From Ricinus communis (Eukaryota; Streptophyta; Magnoliopsida; Malpighiales; Euphorbiaceae), in the NCBI RefSeq assembly GCF_019578655.1, contig NC_063256.1:35688553-35752552 (forward strand): DNA of 64,000 bases, read 5' to 3'. Shown here in pieces: positions 11,365 through 23,500 of the stretch. A program made the translations under genes and the position numbers. The stretch's first letter is position 1. Every line of letters starts with the position of its first letter. The notes beneath the pieces were generated by a model, which worked only from the letters and a program-made list of their open reading frames with translations, was not told where the DNA came from and searched no databases.

Positions 11365-12362
11365 TTAGCCTTGCAGGTTAAAAAGTTAGTCTTCCCAATC
11401 GATTTTTATACTTTAAGAATGGAAGACATTGATTTATCTAGTTCAACACCAATCTTATTAGAGCAATTCTTTCTCAAGACAGCTAAAACAAAAATTGATG
11501 TGGAGCATGGTATACGCACCATGGAATTTGATGGCGAGATTGTTAAATTTAATATCTTTGATGCTATGAAATATCCTGCATAAGATCTAACTATTTACTT
11601 TATTGATGTTATTGATCAGTTGGCGCTAGACCTATTTAAATCTCGGGTCGGGCTTGAAGTTTTCAAGTCCAGGTCCAAGCGCGGCCCAGCCTGGCTATGC
11701 GGGCCTAAACTTTTAACCAAGCTCGGCCATCATAAAAAATATACTATAGTTTTCTTTATGATTTTTGAGTCAGGTCAGGCTTGTTGGTGGGCTCTAAAGA
11801 AATGATATTTTCAAGCCTGTCTAAAAAATAAGCAGGCTTTGCCCGGTTCCGGCTTAGGTGGGCTTAACATAAAAAAAGAGGTGTCCAAGCCCAGAAATTC
11901 TTGGGCAAGCTTGGGCGGATACCCAAGTCCATGAACAGGTCTAGTTGGTGTAGGATACTTTTAATTTGAATGGAGAAGATGAGCTTAAAGTGGTGCTTAG
12001 TCAAAGCTTGATGCAAATTGAGAATGAACTGGAGTTAAGTCTTGAAGTAGAAGAAGCAATTATGGCTTTGCAATTATTGCCATCGGCTTTAAAGAGGTAT
12101 GAAGTTAAGAAATTTGATATTCATAAAAAAATATATTGCCTTTTGCGATGCATGCACCAAAAGTAGAATTGAAAACTTTACCAGGCCATTTTGAAGTATG
12201 TGTACTTGGAAAAAAATGATACACTTCCAGCCATCATTTCAAACAAGTTGACACATTTAAAAGAAGAGATGGTGATAAGATAGCTTCATGATTGCAAAAG
12301 AGATATTGGTTAGAATATAGCCAACATACAAGGCATTAGCCCCTCTATTTGCATGCATAACA
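11365..12362 (+). pseudogene. Ty3/gypsy gag-pol fragment (protease to start of RT), broken
   Basis: The translated pieces match the plant gypsy protease/RT boundary. A segment containing FFLKTAKTKIDVEHG and MEFDGEIVKFNIFDAMKYP occupies 11371-11583. A spacer with DELKVVLSQSLMQIENE lies near 11980-12150. The pre-RT string YLEKNDTLPAIISNKLTHL is near 12200-12260, and IANIQGISPSICMH is near 12315-12358. Frameshifts and stops interrupt it, and a short hAT-type element (11627-11943) is inserted after the IDQL codons. The fragment ends abruptly at about 12362, where lectin-kinase sequence begins. No LTR was found for it. Confidence 0.85.
11627..11943. mobile_element. Short hAT-type element (MITE), 317 bp, inside the gypsy fragment
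   Basis: The termini are TAGACCT (left) and AGGTCTA (right), and the inverted similarity extends inwards through the GGGTCGGGC/GGGCGGATACCC-like region. The flanks are GTTGGCGC (11619-11626) and GTTGGTGT (11944-11951), an 8-bp target duplication with two transitions. It interrupts gypsy pol coding sequence, so it inserted into an existing element. The interior is rich in GGCCCG-like strings and non-coding. Confidence 0.8.
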
Positions 12363-14238
12363 GCAATTGGTATGCTTCCATGTGGCCATTATATTCTTGG
12401 ATGGAGCTTCAATAAAGCTGGAAGAGCACAAAACCTTGACATTTCAAAGCCCTTCACTTCCCTAATTCAGGAAAGAAAGAAAAAACCAGCAGCATTAATT
12501 ATAGTTTTACTCGCAGCAGTAATGGTAGTTCTGATAACAATTATTATTGGCATTTTCATTATAAGGAAGAAGAATATAAAGAAATACATGAAGATTGCAA
12601 AAAGGAATAGGGTCCTTAAAGGTTCTCCTACAAGAATCTATGCAAAGCAACTAAAGGCTTCAAAGACGATGAATTTTTTGGAGCTGGAAGCTTTGGAAAA
12701 GTATCTAGAGGAGTACTCCCTTCTTCCAATGTTCAAGTTGCAGTGAAGAAAGTCTCACATGATTCAAAAAAAGGGATGAAAGAATTTGTAGCTGAGATTG
12801 TCAGCATGGCAAGGTTGAGGCACAGGAACTTAGTGCAGCTCTTAGGCTACTAACAAGGCTGTCGCGTGCCTATTAAATATAACTTAACTAGACCTCCTAA
12901 CTATGTAGTCGGGCAAGCAAGGGTCGAATCCCTAGAGACTGAAGTAGTAAGAACTAGCTAATCTTGACTTTAATTAATGCTAAGTAACCAAATCAACCAT
13001 TGAGGAAGAATTAATCTAAGTCTAATTAATGCAATTAATAATAATGAGAATAAATTCAAGGATAAAAAATACTTAGAGTTAAGTATCCCCACTAGCATAA
13101 TTAATGCAAAGATAAGTTCCTACCCCAAACTAATTAAATAAATGTTCATAAGGAAAAGTAAACCCTATAAAATACCATAGATCTCTCCCGAGTATTAAAG
13201 GCTTTCCTAATATGCAATCAAAATCTACTCTCGTGGAATCATGCAAATTAAAGACATTAAACTCAATACTCTAATTTTCTAACAATCCATTCTACCTACT
13301 CCCATAGAGAATTTCATGCCCTTAATTGAAATATTCAAATCTGTCCCGTTGTGATAAAGGCAATAGAATCATAACAATACTAATTATCCATAATCTAGTA
13401 TTGGAATATGCACAATCAATTAAGCAAGAGCAATTAAATAATTAATTTGGAGAATTAAAGGAACAAATCATACATCAATCATGGCTAGAATTCACTTAAC
13501 CCTGGATTAGAAAACTACTCACTGATGATAGTTAAATAAACAAAATAGATTATAAAAGAAAACATAATAACAACTTAAAAAAGAAAAGGAAAATACTTGG
13601 ATTGATAATTGAATGATGAGGTCTTTAATAAATCTTCAAAGCACAAAAAAAAGTAACATACAATAGAGAAAGAAAACACAGCCTAAAACTAAGGAGAAAA
13701 GGAGAAGGGGGGGGCTCCCCTTTCAGGTTCTTTTCACCATCTATTTATATCATAGGATATCCATGAGTTTGGCTAGATTTTCACCCTAAAAATTCGACTA
13801 GACAGGTGTCCAAAATGCAATTTTGCAGATCCAGCCACGGGCAGGCAGTGAGCAGGGGGCGGAGTGGACTGTTTCTTTGCTTTATCGTTGGCCTTGAAAG
13901 CCAAGTCGCGTAGTGGCTGCGGGATAGCTTCTATTACTTGTCTCGCGATATAAGATCCTCCTAGGCATGAGTATCTCTTTGATATCGTGCTTGACCATGA
14001 ACGAATCTACAAACATCCTCGCCAACGCCTAGCAACTCGAGCCAATTTCTACAAAAACAAAACAAAACGAACCCGATGAGAAAAATATCAAAAACAACGA
14101 ATAATAGCTCTAAAAGATTAAATATGCAAAGATAATATGAAAAATAATGTATATATATATCATATAAAATGCATATATTATTGTGTTATCAGCTACCGCA
14201 GAGGACGGGGAGAGCTCTTCTTAGTCTATAATTATATG
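12363..14238 (+). pseudogene. Lectin receptor kinase pseudogene, 5' and 3' truncated, split by an insertion
   Basis: The sequence is homologous to the intact kinase at 7486-9498. It starts at HYILGWSFNKAGRAQ (end of the lectin domain, about 12387), continues through a transmembrane segment (IIVLLAAVMVVLITIIIG) and a damaged glycine loop with frameshifts. It then reads [17 protein letters not shown] and [12 protein letters not shown] up to 12850. After the 1.34-kb insertion it resumes at 14197 as RRGRGELLLVYNYM and stops at 14238, where a hAT-like element begins. The lectin domain and most of the kinase lobe are missing. The 5' breakpoint is fused to the gypsy fragment. It is a dead tandem paralogue. 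Confidence 0.9.
12851..14191 (-). mobile_element. Probable solo LTR, 1341 bp, inserted in the kinase pseudogene
   Basis: The insertion is bounded by a perfect 5-bp direct repeat, GCTAC (12846-12850 and 14192-14196), the size typical of LTR retrotransposons. Read on the minus strand it starts with TGATAACAC and ends with CCTTGTTA, so the 5' end is TG while the 3' end is TA rather than CA. On that strand a TATA-like ATATAAATAG lies at 13741-13750, which suits an LTR promoter. No protein-coding retrotransposon sequence is visible. Removing the insertion and one GCTAC restores the kinase frame. A non-autonomous element of another class is the alternative, but the 5-bp duplication argues for an LTR. 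Confidence 0.7.
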
Positions 14239-15600
14239 TAGGAATGGCAACGAATAAAGTACCCGCCCATTTATCAATATCCGAACCCGAACCCGTTTAA
14301 ATAACATATTATCCAAATCCGTCTCAAATCCATTTAAAAAATTATTTTTATTACCCGAACCCATCCCAGATCCGAATAGGAATACCCACATACTATCCGA
14401 ACCCGATTAAAACCCGTTTAAATTAAAATTAAATGACTATTAAATAAATTTTATGGATATATAAACAAGTAGCAGGTACCCTACCCGTTAAAACCTGTTT
14501 ATATGAATATTTGGGTAATTAAATGAGTACATATTTACCAAACTTGTTTACTATAATTTAATTTTAAAATATATTAACAAAAGTTAATGAAAAAAAATTA
14601 TAACATATAAACTAGTCAAATCTAAGTATCCAACATTATGTATTCAATATATTAATACAACCAAGTATAAAATTAATAAAATTTAAAATAATACCCTAAA
14701 TAAGATACAATATTTATTATAACTTGTACATCAACAAATTACAGTTAAATAAATCTTAAATAGTAATATCAAATAGAAAAATAACCCTAACTCCTAAACA
14801 AGCTTCTTTCACATTATATTTTCCTAGTGCATTTTTAATAATTATACAAAAATTCCATCTCCACTCATACCATGATAATCTCATTCCTGAGATCGCACCA
14901 CCCTATTTCTACAGCTCCCAAAGCATTATCAAGAAAGAAACCTAATAACCACCTCAACAACAAGAAAAAAATAAACGTGGAACTTAACAGTCACGGATCA
15001 CCTCAAAATCCATGAATTAATGGCGTTAACTGAGAAACTCTTATGCAAAGTATAGTCCAACCAACCTTTATGTATTTTCTTAACAATCATATTCATTTCT
15101 TTCTCCATAACTTAATCTCACTAGAACAAACAAATTCATAATGGAAATTCACAAGAGCCTTCAAGGCCAACTAGTTCAAAATATGCTGAAAAAATGTTCA
15201 AAGTACTGCAATCTCATTAATAAATGATAATCATGCAAACCCATAGATTCTAATCAACAGGGTTAATTGGCATCAAGTGGACATATTGCCAAAAAAATCA
15301 AATAAAACTACCATAGAAACCAAGGTCTGTTATTCTGCTAAAACACCATAGAAGTGTATTAAAACAACAACAATACCTGGCAGCAACGGCTGAGAAGACT
15401 GGAGCAGCAGCTGACAAAGACAGCAGCAAGGGTGAAGGGGACTGCAGCTAGGGCGATGGCGACCGCAGCAAGGGCTATGGCAATGGCAGCAACGGGATTG
15501 GCAGCAAGGTTGGCAATGAGACGAGGGTTTGTGAGGGTGGTTGATGCTTTGAGAGGGTTGATGTGAGTTTGAGATGAGATGAGAATGCTAACCAAATGAA
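14239..15600. mobile_element. Non-autonomous hAT-like element, copy A (right end uncertain)
   Basis: The left end, TAGGAATGGCAACGAATAA, is a hAT-like terminus. It is followed by repeated CCCGAACCC/ACCCG strings typical of such subterminal regions. About 15183-15560 is shared with copy B at 19048-19440, including the string CATGCAAACC-ATAGATTCTAA and an alanine-rich reading frame on the minus strand that ends at a splice-donor-like CAG/GTATTG. I cannot locate the matching right terminus or a target duplication, so the right boundary is approximate and the element may be truncated. Confidence 0.55.
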
Positions 15601-15869
15601 AGGTTAAATTACAGAAAGCAAAGTTTCTTCTGCATGTAGCGAGTAGGGTTCTTATCAGATTGAGAAACTAATGACACCCAGGTTCCAACCATTTACATTA
15701 TGTAGTTATGTATATGAGAATAATAATATGGGATATGCCAAATGAAGATACTGTTTGGTATTTGCAAATAGAACTGTCTGTACATATTTCAAACAGGATA
15801 ACATAGTAAGGTAAATCCTCAAAATGAGGCACAGCCTCCCTTCAGCCAGCCAATAGCAACTACTGCCAA

Positions 15870-17557
15870 TCAAGCTGCATTTTGTTTAGGAACAGCTGGA
15901 GCAGGAATAATGCCCAATTTCCTTCGGACATCATCTAAATCCTCATGAAAGTGCTTCTCATAATATACACACATAAGATCTGTGCACTGCATTCCAGCTC
16001 GAACTGCCCATGGGAAATAATGCTGTAAGAACAATTTTCTCTGCTTCTCGTTGAATCTTGTTGTGCCTCCTACCACAGACATTATACACATAGGAAGGTA
16101 CATTTGCTCAAACTCTATCACCTTCAGTGCTGACTCACCAACTAGGTTGGTGGGGAGGTCGAATAAGGTATGCCAGAAATCATGCACTTCACGAGCCCGC
16201 ATGGCTACATATGCCAATTCATCTGTGTCCATGAAGCGCACTGGTGGACGGTCATCCGGGGAAAAGTTCCTGGATCCCATGAATCTAGCGTAGGCAGCAC
16301 CAAATGTGTTAGCTGGTAAATCCCATGCATATCCTATATTTGCAGATACAACACGTGGTCTGTCCAAAAGTACTGCCTGTCAAAAGAATAAATTTAGTGG
16401 TTTTGCTGATTGAAGTGTATATGATTTGCTTTCATAGATCTGCAGAAACATAGTGTTCATGCTAATTTCATTTATCGGAAGAAATTGGTTTCTAAGTTTC
16501 TAAAAGGTTTAGCACAAAAAAGCTCCTCTTCGATATAAACCCATCAAATATCTTGCAGAACATCTAAATACTTAATTAAGCAGTCAAAAACTCTGGTATT
16601 AATATAAGTATCTATACAACTAATCTAGACTTCTAGGTGCTTCATCAATTCAATTTTTCCAAGAAATTCACATGGAAAACTCTACAATGATGTATAACAT
16701 ACATTTAATCTATTAGACCTGCCAGTACTCACTCAAATTCCAATTACCCATTGGAAATCTATTGTTTATTGATCACAGAAAACAACAATGGTCTAAAAAA
16801 GGATGAGCAATTGCCTATTAAAAAAGAGAAACATTAGAACATAGCAATTTGGAGGAGGAGAAAAGGGGGACATATACATGCATACAGACCTTGATAACTA
16901 CCAGAGAATTAAAGCAAAATAATAACGTTCATTCGAAAATTTTGACGCAATACTACTTCTTCAATAACTAGAAGTGATGTTAATTAACTAGCAGTTTATC
17001 ATTTGAAGCTTTTTAACTAAAACTCTGCAAGAGATAAGAGATGTATATACTGCTAACATTCCACTGCCAATTACATGTCTAATTACAATATCCAGGTAGA
17101 TTTCTTGAGTTATAAAATACAGATGTATGTTTCAAGAATCTCAATATATGGACAACGAGCAAAAGACTTGATAGCTATACAAGAGTTTTTGAAAGGGTTT
17201 TTTTTTTGTTCAGAAGTCATTTAAATTCCTAATTCTGTCAAGACAGCCATAATACCAAATGTAACATCATTCTTATAACAGAAAATTTATCTAAGAACAT
17301 AAACAAATCAAGAACATTACTTAGATATAAGAAACAGTAAGAAATCTAAAGAAAGAAAGAAAGAAACTGACTCTGCCTTCAGGGGAACTTTTCATTCTCT
17401 GAAGAACCCTCTCAAAAGCAGGTTTCCCAGTTGTTTCTCCAAGAGCTGCTATCAAATCTGCTCTTCTTGGGTCTAGCAATGCACCCAGTGCTGAACCCAC
17501 TGCAACTGCTGCCTGTTGCCATCTGTTTAGCCCGACTCTTGCACCTCCCGCTATCAT
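15870..17557 (-). CDS. COQ4: COQ4 homologue, mitochondrial ubiquinone biosynthesis protein
   Basis: Two coding exons: 17557-17372 and 16376-15870. Joined they give 230 residues, close to the usual plant length of about 226. COQ4 is a mitochondrial inner-membrane, matrix-side component of the coenzyme Q biosynthetic complex. The diagnostic metal-binding motif HDxxH-x11-E is intact at His127, Asp128, His131 and Glu143 ([17 protein letters not shown]). Exon 1 encodes a start typical of plant COQ4 ([19 protein letters not shown]), with ATG at 17557. The junction reads GGC AGA / GCA GTA with a GT donor at 17371-17370 and an AG acceptor at 16378-16377, and the intron is about 1 kb. A donor-like CAAG/GTATTAATT near 17733 and an acceptor-like GATTAG just before the ATG suggest a small 5' UTR intron (inference). 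The ATG codon here is the only plausible start. Confidence 0.95.
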
Positions 17558-18941
17558 TTCACCTAATCTCTAATCTACTATTCATAAACAACCAACTTAA
17601 AAATACTGGAAAACCCAAAGCAGCAGACCGTTAAAACAACAACCATATACAAATTCTTTTAGAAAAAAAATCTACAATTTATCAAAATAGATTTTACAGA
17701 AAGAAACAGAAACAATTAAAAATGAATTAATACCTTGAAAGAAAACTAATTGAAGATGAGAACGTTTTAATATAATTGTTAGATTGGGACATTTGCAAAG
17801 AAGATCTTGTTTATGGCGGTCACAATTAATGAACGAATTAGAAATGGCTACCTCGGTAAGTAGAAAGGTTGTTTAAAAAATTATTAAAACTACAGTATTA
17901 GTTCAACGAAAAAAGAAAACAAAAATAGGGCTACTTAATATCCCTCTGAACTTACCTATTGTACATATTTTCAGCACTCTTCATTTTTATATTTATAAAA
18001 TCGTTCAGCAAAACAGATCTTCTATTAATAAATTAATATTAGTCAAAGAGTCCATTTAATTAAGGATAAAAATGTTTTACTGTACGAAATAATAAAGACC
18101 AATTTACTATATAATATAATAAAATCATATGGTTGCTATGTCATTTTTATCATTTAATAGAGCATTAAAAATATATCAGGATTAAAAAGGTGTTGTTTCT
18201 AAACACATAGGAATAAAAATGCAAAAAGACAAACTTAAGAGTTTTAATTTATTATTTATGTCAAAATAAAAGTATATGACTGATAATTATCTTTTATTTT
18301 TTTGGTATATTTACTATTTTTAGTACTCAAATTATTATTATTTTTAAATAAAAAATAAAATTTAAATTTGAATTCTTATGTAAATTGCAATATGCATCTA
18401 GTGAGTAAATAAAAACAGTTATTATTTATGAATATTATATATTTAACAGAAATATATAATAAAAATTTATTTTAATTAAATGTTCAATTAAATTGCTATA
18501 TATAGTCTCTTAAATAACAATTTTAATTTTACTTTAAATGAAATAATGTTATAATTTAGATAAATTACAATGAGAAAATATGCTATAAACAGAAAATACA
18601 AGAAAAGTGAGAGAATAAAATATAATAATATAATTGAAATAGGTACTTTGACCTTATCGACTTTTTTTATATTTAACATTTACTCATTAAATAATGTACG
18701 AAAGTAGCACTTAGTATGCATTAAAAATAGTAAAAATCAACAATAAAATGGTCATATTTTGCCAAAAAATGATAACTCCACAGTAAGAACAACAAACTTA
18801 ATAATAACAAGTAAAGACTTGTTTGAATACACAAAAAGTTACATAAATTAAAAAAAATAAAAATAAAAAAGAACAAGTTAAAAGAAATATAAAAGAAAAA
18901 AGAGAAAAAAGAAAATATTAAGTGTAAGAAATGATAATATG
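17558..18941. other. Intergenic; COQ4 5' flank and AT-rich DNA
   Basis: The COQ4 leader and promoter lie within the first few hundred bases. The rest is AT-rich without coding signal. A string TTAATATCCCTCTGAACTTACC near 17940 resembles the end of small plant transposons, but the opposite end near 18230 matches only weakly, so I do not call an element. Confidence 0.4.
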
Positions 18942-19450
18942 TAGGGATGGCAACGGGTAAGGTACCCGTCCACCAATATCCGAATCCAAACCCGCTTAAA
19001 CAGCACACTTTCAAATCCGTTCTAAATACGAATGGGAATGCTAAAAAAATTGCATGTTCAAAGTGCTGCAATTTCATTAATAAATGATAATCATGCAAAC
19101 CAATAGATTCTAAACGACAGGGTTAATTAGCATCAAGTGGACATAATGCCCAGAAAATCAAATGAAAATTACCATAGAAGCCAGGGTCTATTATTCTGCT
19201 AAAACACCATAGAAGTGTATTATAACAACAACAATACCTGAGAAGACGGCAGCGGCTTGACAACGACGGCAGCAAGGGTGGAGGCGACTGCAGCTAGGGC
19301 GACGACGGCTGCAGCAAGGGCGACGGTTGCAGCAACGGGGACCGCAATAGCAGCAACGGGAACGGCAGCAAGGTTGGCGATGAGACGAAGGTTTGTGAGG
19401 CTGGTGGATGCTTTGAGAGAGTTGCTGTGAGTTTGAGATGAGATGGGAAT
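18942..19450. mobile_element. hAT-like element, copy B (internally deleted)
   Basis: It starts TAGGGATGGCAACGGGTAA, nearly the same as the left end of copy A, and keeps about 106 bp of the ACCCG-rich subterminal region. It then jumps to the segment shared with copy A (about 19048-19440 versus 15183-15560), so relative to copy A roughly 840 bp are absent. The shared segment carries the same minus-strand alanine-rich frame and the same donor-like CAG/GTATTG. The right end is not defined. Confidence 0.55.
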
Positions 19451-20544
19451 AGAATTAGGGTTTAGTTTGTGGTATGGCTTTTTTACTTTGGTATATATCA
19501 AAACTATGCAATTTTACTTAAAACTACATAGTTTTATTTAAAATTATGCTATCGTACATGCACTGCAGGCTAACCAAAGTAAGCTCCTTCGCTAATGGCT
19601 TCCTCCCAGAGCTGGTGAGTTGAAGTATCTTGTCTTCCAATTGGACTCTCTTTAAAATCTCCTGCTTCCCAACAGATTTGGTACTGTACTCAAATTGTAG
19701 CATTTGTTAACAGCAACAGCAATCAGCTCTATAACTGTATATAAATGAGGCAATAAGAGTACCTTAATCTTCCGCAATACTCAGTTCATATCGCTATCGC
19801 TTAGTTCTTCCATTCTGGATTTGCAAAACTAAACTGAGTTCATTCATATTTTGCTTACCAAGAGTATCCAAATACTTGAATAACTTTCATAAAATCTTGA
19901 TTATATAGTAGTATTAGTAAGGTGAAAAGAAGAAAGGAAAATGCTGCAATCATAACCAGTCTGAAGTTCATTCTAATGATAGTTAATATGGTTTCCTTTT
20001 CAATGTAGCCTAACGTATCCAGAAATCTTTCCACCAACTGATGTTTCTCTTAGCTGAAAAGCCATTGATTAGTATTTTCTTTGGCAATTTGTAACCAGTT
20101 AACTCTGTTGATACCAGAATTTGGAGGAGCATTTGAGGTGGGAAAACTCCAAGTTAAACACTACCGTTTGAGGGAGTGAATACTACATCCCTTGGACAAG
20201 GAACCATAGAGGGGGCACATCTCCGTCTAGCCATGCTCAAAAAAGTGTTACAGCTGCATAATATTATAATTTTCATGAAAGGAAGGAGAGAGGGAAAGGC
20301 CAAACATATTCTGATTCACCAATTAGAATTGACTTAAGATGACTCATGATAGCCATGCAATTGGAAAATGTATAATCCACAATCAGCTCCGAAGATACAT
20401 AATTTCTTCATACCATTTTGAAATACATTGTTGAGGTTGCAAATCAATCACCTTCTAGTACCATATCAAGATAGTTTGACAAACTAACCATTGTTTTTTG
20501 TGGACCAGAAGGTTATAGAAAAAGGTTCCAATAGTTTTGAGCTT
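19451..20544. other. Intergenic; 3' flank of the sugar transporter gene
   Basis: No coding signal or repeat was recognised. The part next to 20544 should hold the transporter 3' UTR. Confidence 0.4.
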
Positions 20545-23500
20545 TCATTTCAAGATTTTAGATTCAATTTCCTCCAAGCTCAAACCTTTAGTTTCTGGAA
20601 CATAGACTATGGCGAATAAGAGTGCCAACAAAGCAATGGCCCCAAAAAGAAGGAATAGATTTTCAGCGCCCAGCAACTCCTGCAGAATGAACAGATGCAT
20701 ATCACTCCTTTAGCAATGCAGAGAAAAGATCTATTGTTGGGCAACTAGGAGGGAAAGAACAGTTTGAAAGAAAAAATAGGATTAAAACTAATACCTTTAA
20801 TGGTGAGAATGCAAAGGTTACAATGGCATTGGAACCAAAGTTAGTAAGAACTGCAAGACTTATTCCCTTTCCTCTAGTACGAAGTGGGAAGATCTCTGAC
20901 ACCATTAGCCAACTGATAGGCCCAAATGATATCTGTAACGGCATGTAAGCAGCACTTTAAGAATCCACCTACACCCTTAATCTAGTGGACAAGAGATTTT
21001 CAGTGTGGAGATATTCTATCCCAAAGTCTATTAAACTTCATGGAAGAAGGAAAACAAGTAGATGAAAGATTATTAGATTATACAATTATTTCCATTTCTA
21101 TTCCCTTTTCCCCCTTTTTCTCTGAGTTCCATCTTATTTATGCCTAGAGATTGATCTGTAAAGGTATTTTCCCATGTTATTGCATGCTATTGTAGGACTG
21201 GGTAAGCCAAGGAAAAAGAAGAAATTGCCAGCAGGCGGAACACAATACACTTGCCTGGTAACTACCAACATAGAGAAGCAGAGCTGCAACAGCAACAACA
21301 GGAAACCCTCCAAGAACTTTGTAATAAGCAGAAAGCAAAAATAAGGAAAGAGCCTGAAAAATAAGCATACAAAGCACACTATACCTTAACACTCGTTAAG
21401 AAGGGAAAGAAAGATAATAATAATAACAATAAATAAATGAAAGAATTAAAATTTAAAAAAAAAAAAAAAAAAGAAGAAAGAGGTAAAATAATATGTTTCA
21501 AAAGTGTGACAGTTTGCATACAATCCCACCAACACCTCCGATCAGCAATGGTCTTCTGCCAAGATCATCAACTTTTAGGACAGCTATCCATGTCATCACC
21601 AACTGCAATAAATTAATAGATGCCAAACCATTATTGCTCTTAGCAATCAAATCAAAAACCTGGAGACGAGGAAACAAGTAATCTTTGTCTCCAATTCAAA
21701 AACTTTCCAAGAGAATAAGTACCTTAAAAAGGCCAATAATGACAGAAACTCGGGTGGCATCAGCAGCCGCTGAGAATCCAGCACTCTTGAGTAACATAAT
21801 TAGATATATTACACAATGGGATAAGATGAGTTAGAAGCATGCCATCCATTGCACAAACAGAAAGGTTTGAATTTAATCATCACGTACCTGAAGAATTGGA
21901 CCTGCATAATATAGAACACTTGGTTGCCCAGTTATCTAGCACAATCAAGCCAAAGTCAGCTAAAAACATGATACTCCAAATCTCTCTACTTAAAGCAGCT
22001 AATAAACAGAAGAGAGGACGAAGCACCTGCTGGAAAAGCACCAAACCTCCACCAATAATGAAGGCTTTCAAACTTGGTCCTTGAAACACCTCTAAGATAC
22101 TACCCTCAGATTCCTCCTCGGAATAGGCAGACTTCAGCGAGACAAGAGTATCTTCTATTTGCTTTTCAGACTCTTTGTCACCAAGAGGCCGGCCCCTTAG
22201 TTTACTCAAGGCCAAAATGGCCTTCTCTTTATACTCTTGTAAAGATGCTCTACCTTGAACAGCCCTCAGAAGTAACCAGCGTGGAGAGGGTGGGAGACTC
22301 AACATGCCTAGTCCCATAATCAAAGCAATTGGGGCACCAAGTCCATACATGTAACGCCAACCCCCAACTGCACTAATTTCAAAGCTTCCCACAAAATATC
22401 CCATCTGCACAAAAGTTTATTAACTAAGCTATTCTTTTAAAAGAAAGCCAAGTTGATAAAACAAAAAATTAAATTTAACATACCAATATTCCAAGAACTA
22501 TGAAGAGTTCCTTTAGAGATATTAGAGTTCCACGAATCTGTGATGGGCAAGTTTCTGCAATATAGAGAGGAGCACCATGCATAGCCTGTCAATGAAAGTT
22601 GACATTACTACAACAGGTAATAGACATCGTAATGTCAAAAAAGTCTACCAAAAGCAATGATGTTAGGCTTAAAGAGCTAACCAAGCCAATGCCAAGACCA
22701 TAGAGAAGACGTCCCCCTAAAAGAATGCCAAGGCTTGGAGCATAAGCAGTGATCAGACCACCAAGCATATATAGCACAGCTGCTATAATAAGTTCCCGAC
22801 GTCTTCCTTTATGCATGAATCCAACAAATTGGGTAAGAACTAATAACATTCCATTAGAACTTCCAGAAATTTATGATAAATCCAAAAGCAAACTGATCGT
22901 GTACCTAGAAAATCTGCAATTGGGTAGACAAGGAGGGAACCAAGCAAAGCTCCGTAAAGAGAACCGCTAACCTACAGTCGAGGAAATCTAGTATCATAAA
23001 AGACTCATGCATTAAGAAAAGAAATAAGTCAAAAGGACGATATTAATACACATCTATCATACCACAAGACCAAGCTGAATAGCTGAAAGGTTGAACCATG
23101 TTGTCCCACTGAGCTCAGGTGACTGATAAATTCATAGATCAAAGAAACAAAAATAGATTTAACAATAATAGTGTATAAACAGCAAGTCAATAATACTATG
23201 TACTCAAATGAAATAATCTGCAAAATTATGAACAAGAACCACTAGACCATGGAAGCACCTGCAATGATATGGTAGCACCAGAAGTGGCACCAATGTCATA
23301 TCCAAATAGCAGTCCTCCCAAAGCCGGGAAGAGAAACCTAATATCCCATTAAAAAAATTTCTTTCAGACAATTATATCATGAAAGACGTAAACCACTATT
23401 CCATGAAACTTCATAAGCATAACCAACAATTTGTATATACATTACAACAAACATAAATAAAAATTTCATCTCCAACATTTTGAAAAGCAGGATGCTTCCT

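Noticed and set aside
12924..12945. GGGTCGAATCCCTAGAG, similar to a tRNA B box
   Set aside because: It lies within the solo LTR-like insertion, and no A box or cloverleaf could be made around it.
17940..18245. Possible small TIR element upstream of COQ4
   Set aside because: The left string looks like a transposon end, but the right end matches poorly and no target duplication was found.
15359..19501. Alanine/valine-rich minus-strand frames (78 and 93 residues) as genes
   Set aside because: They lie inside the two hAT-like copies, are repetitive (LAAV-type), and have no independent support; noted only as a possible captured fragment.
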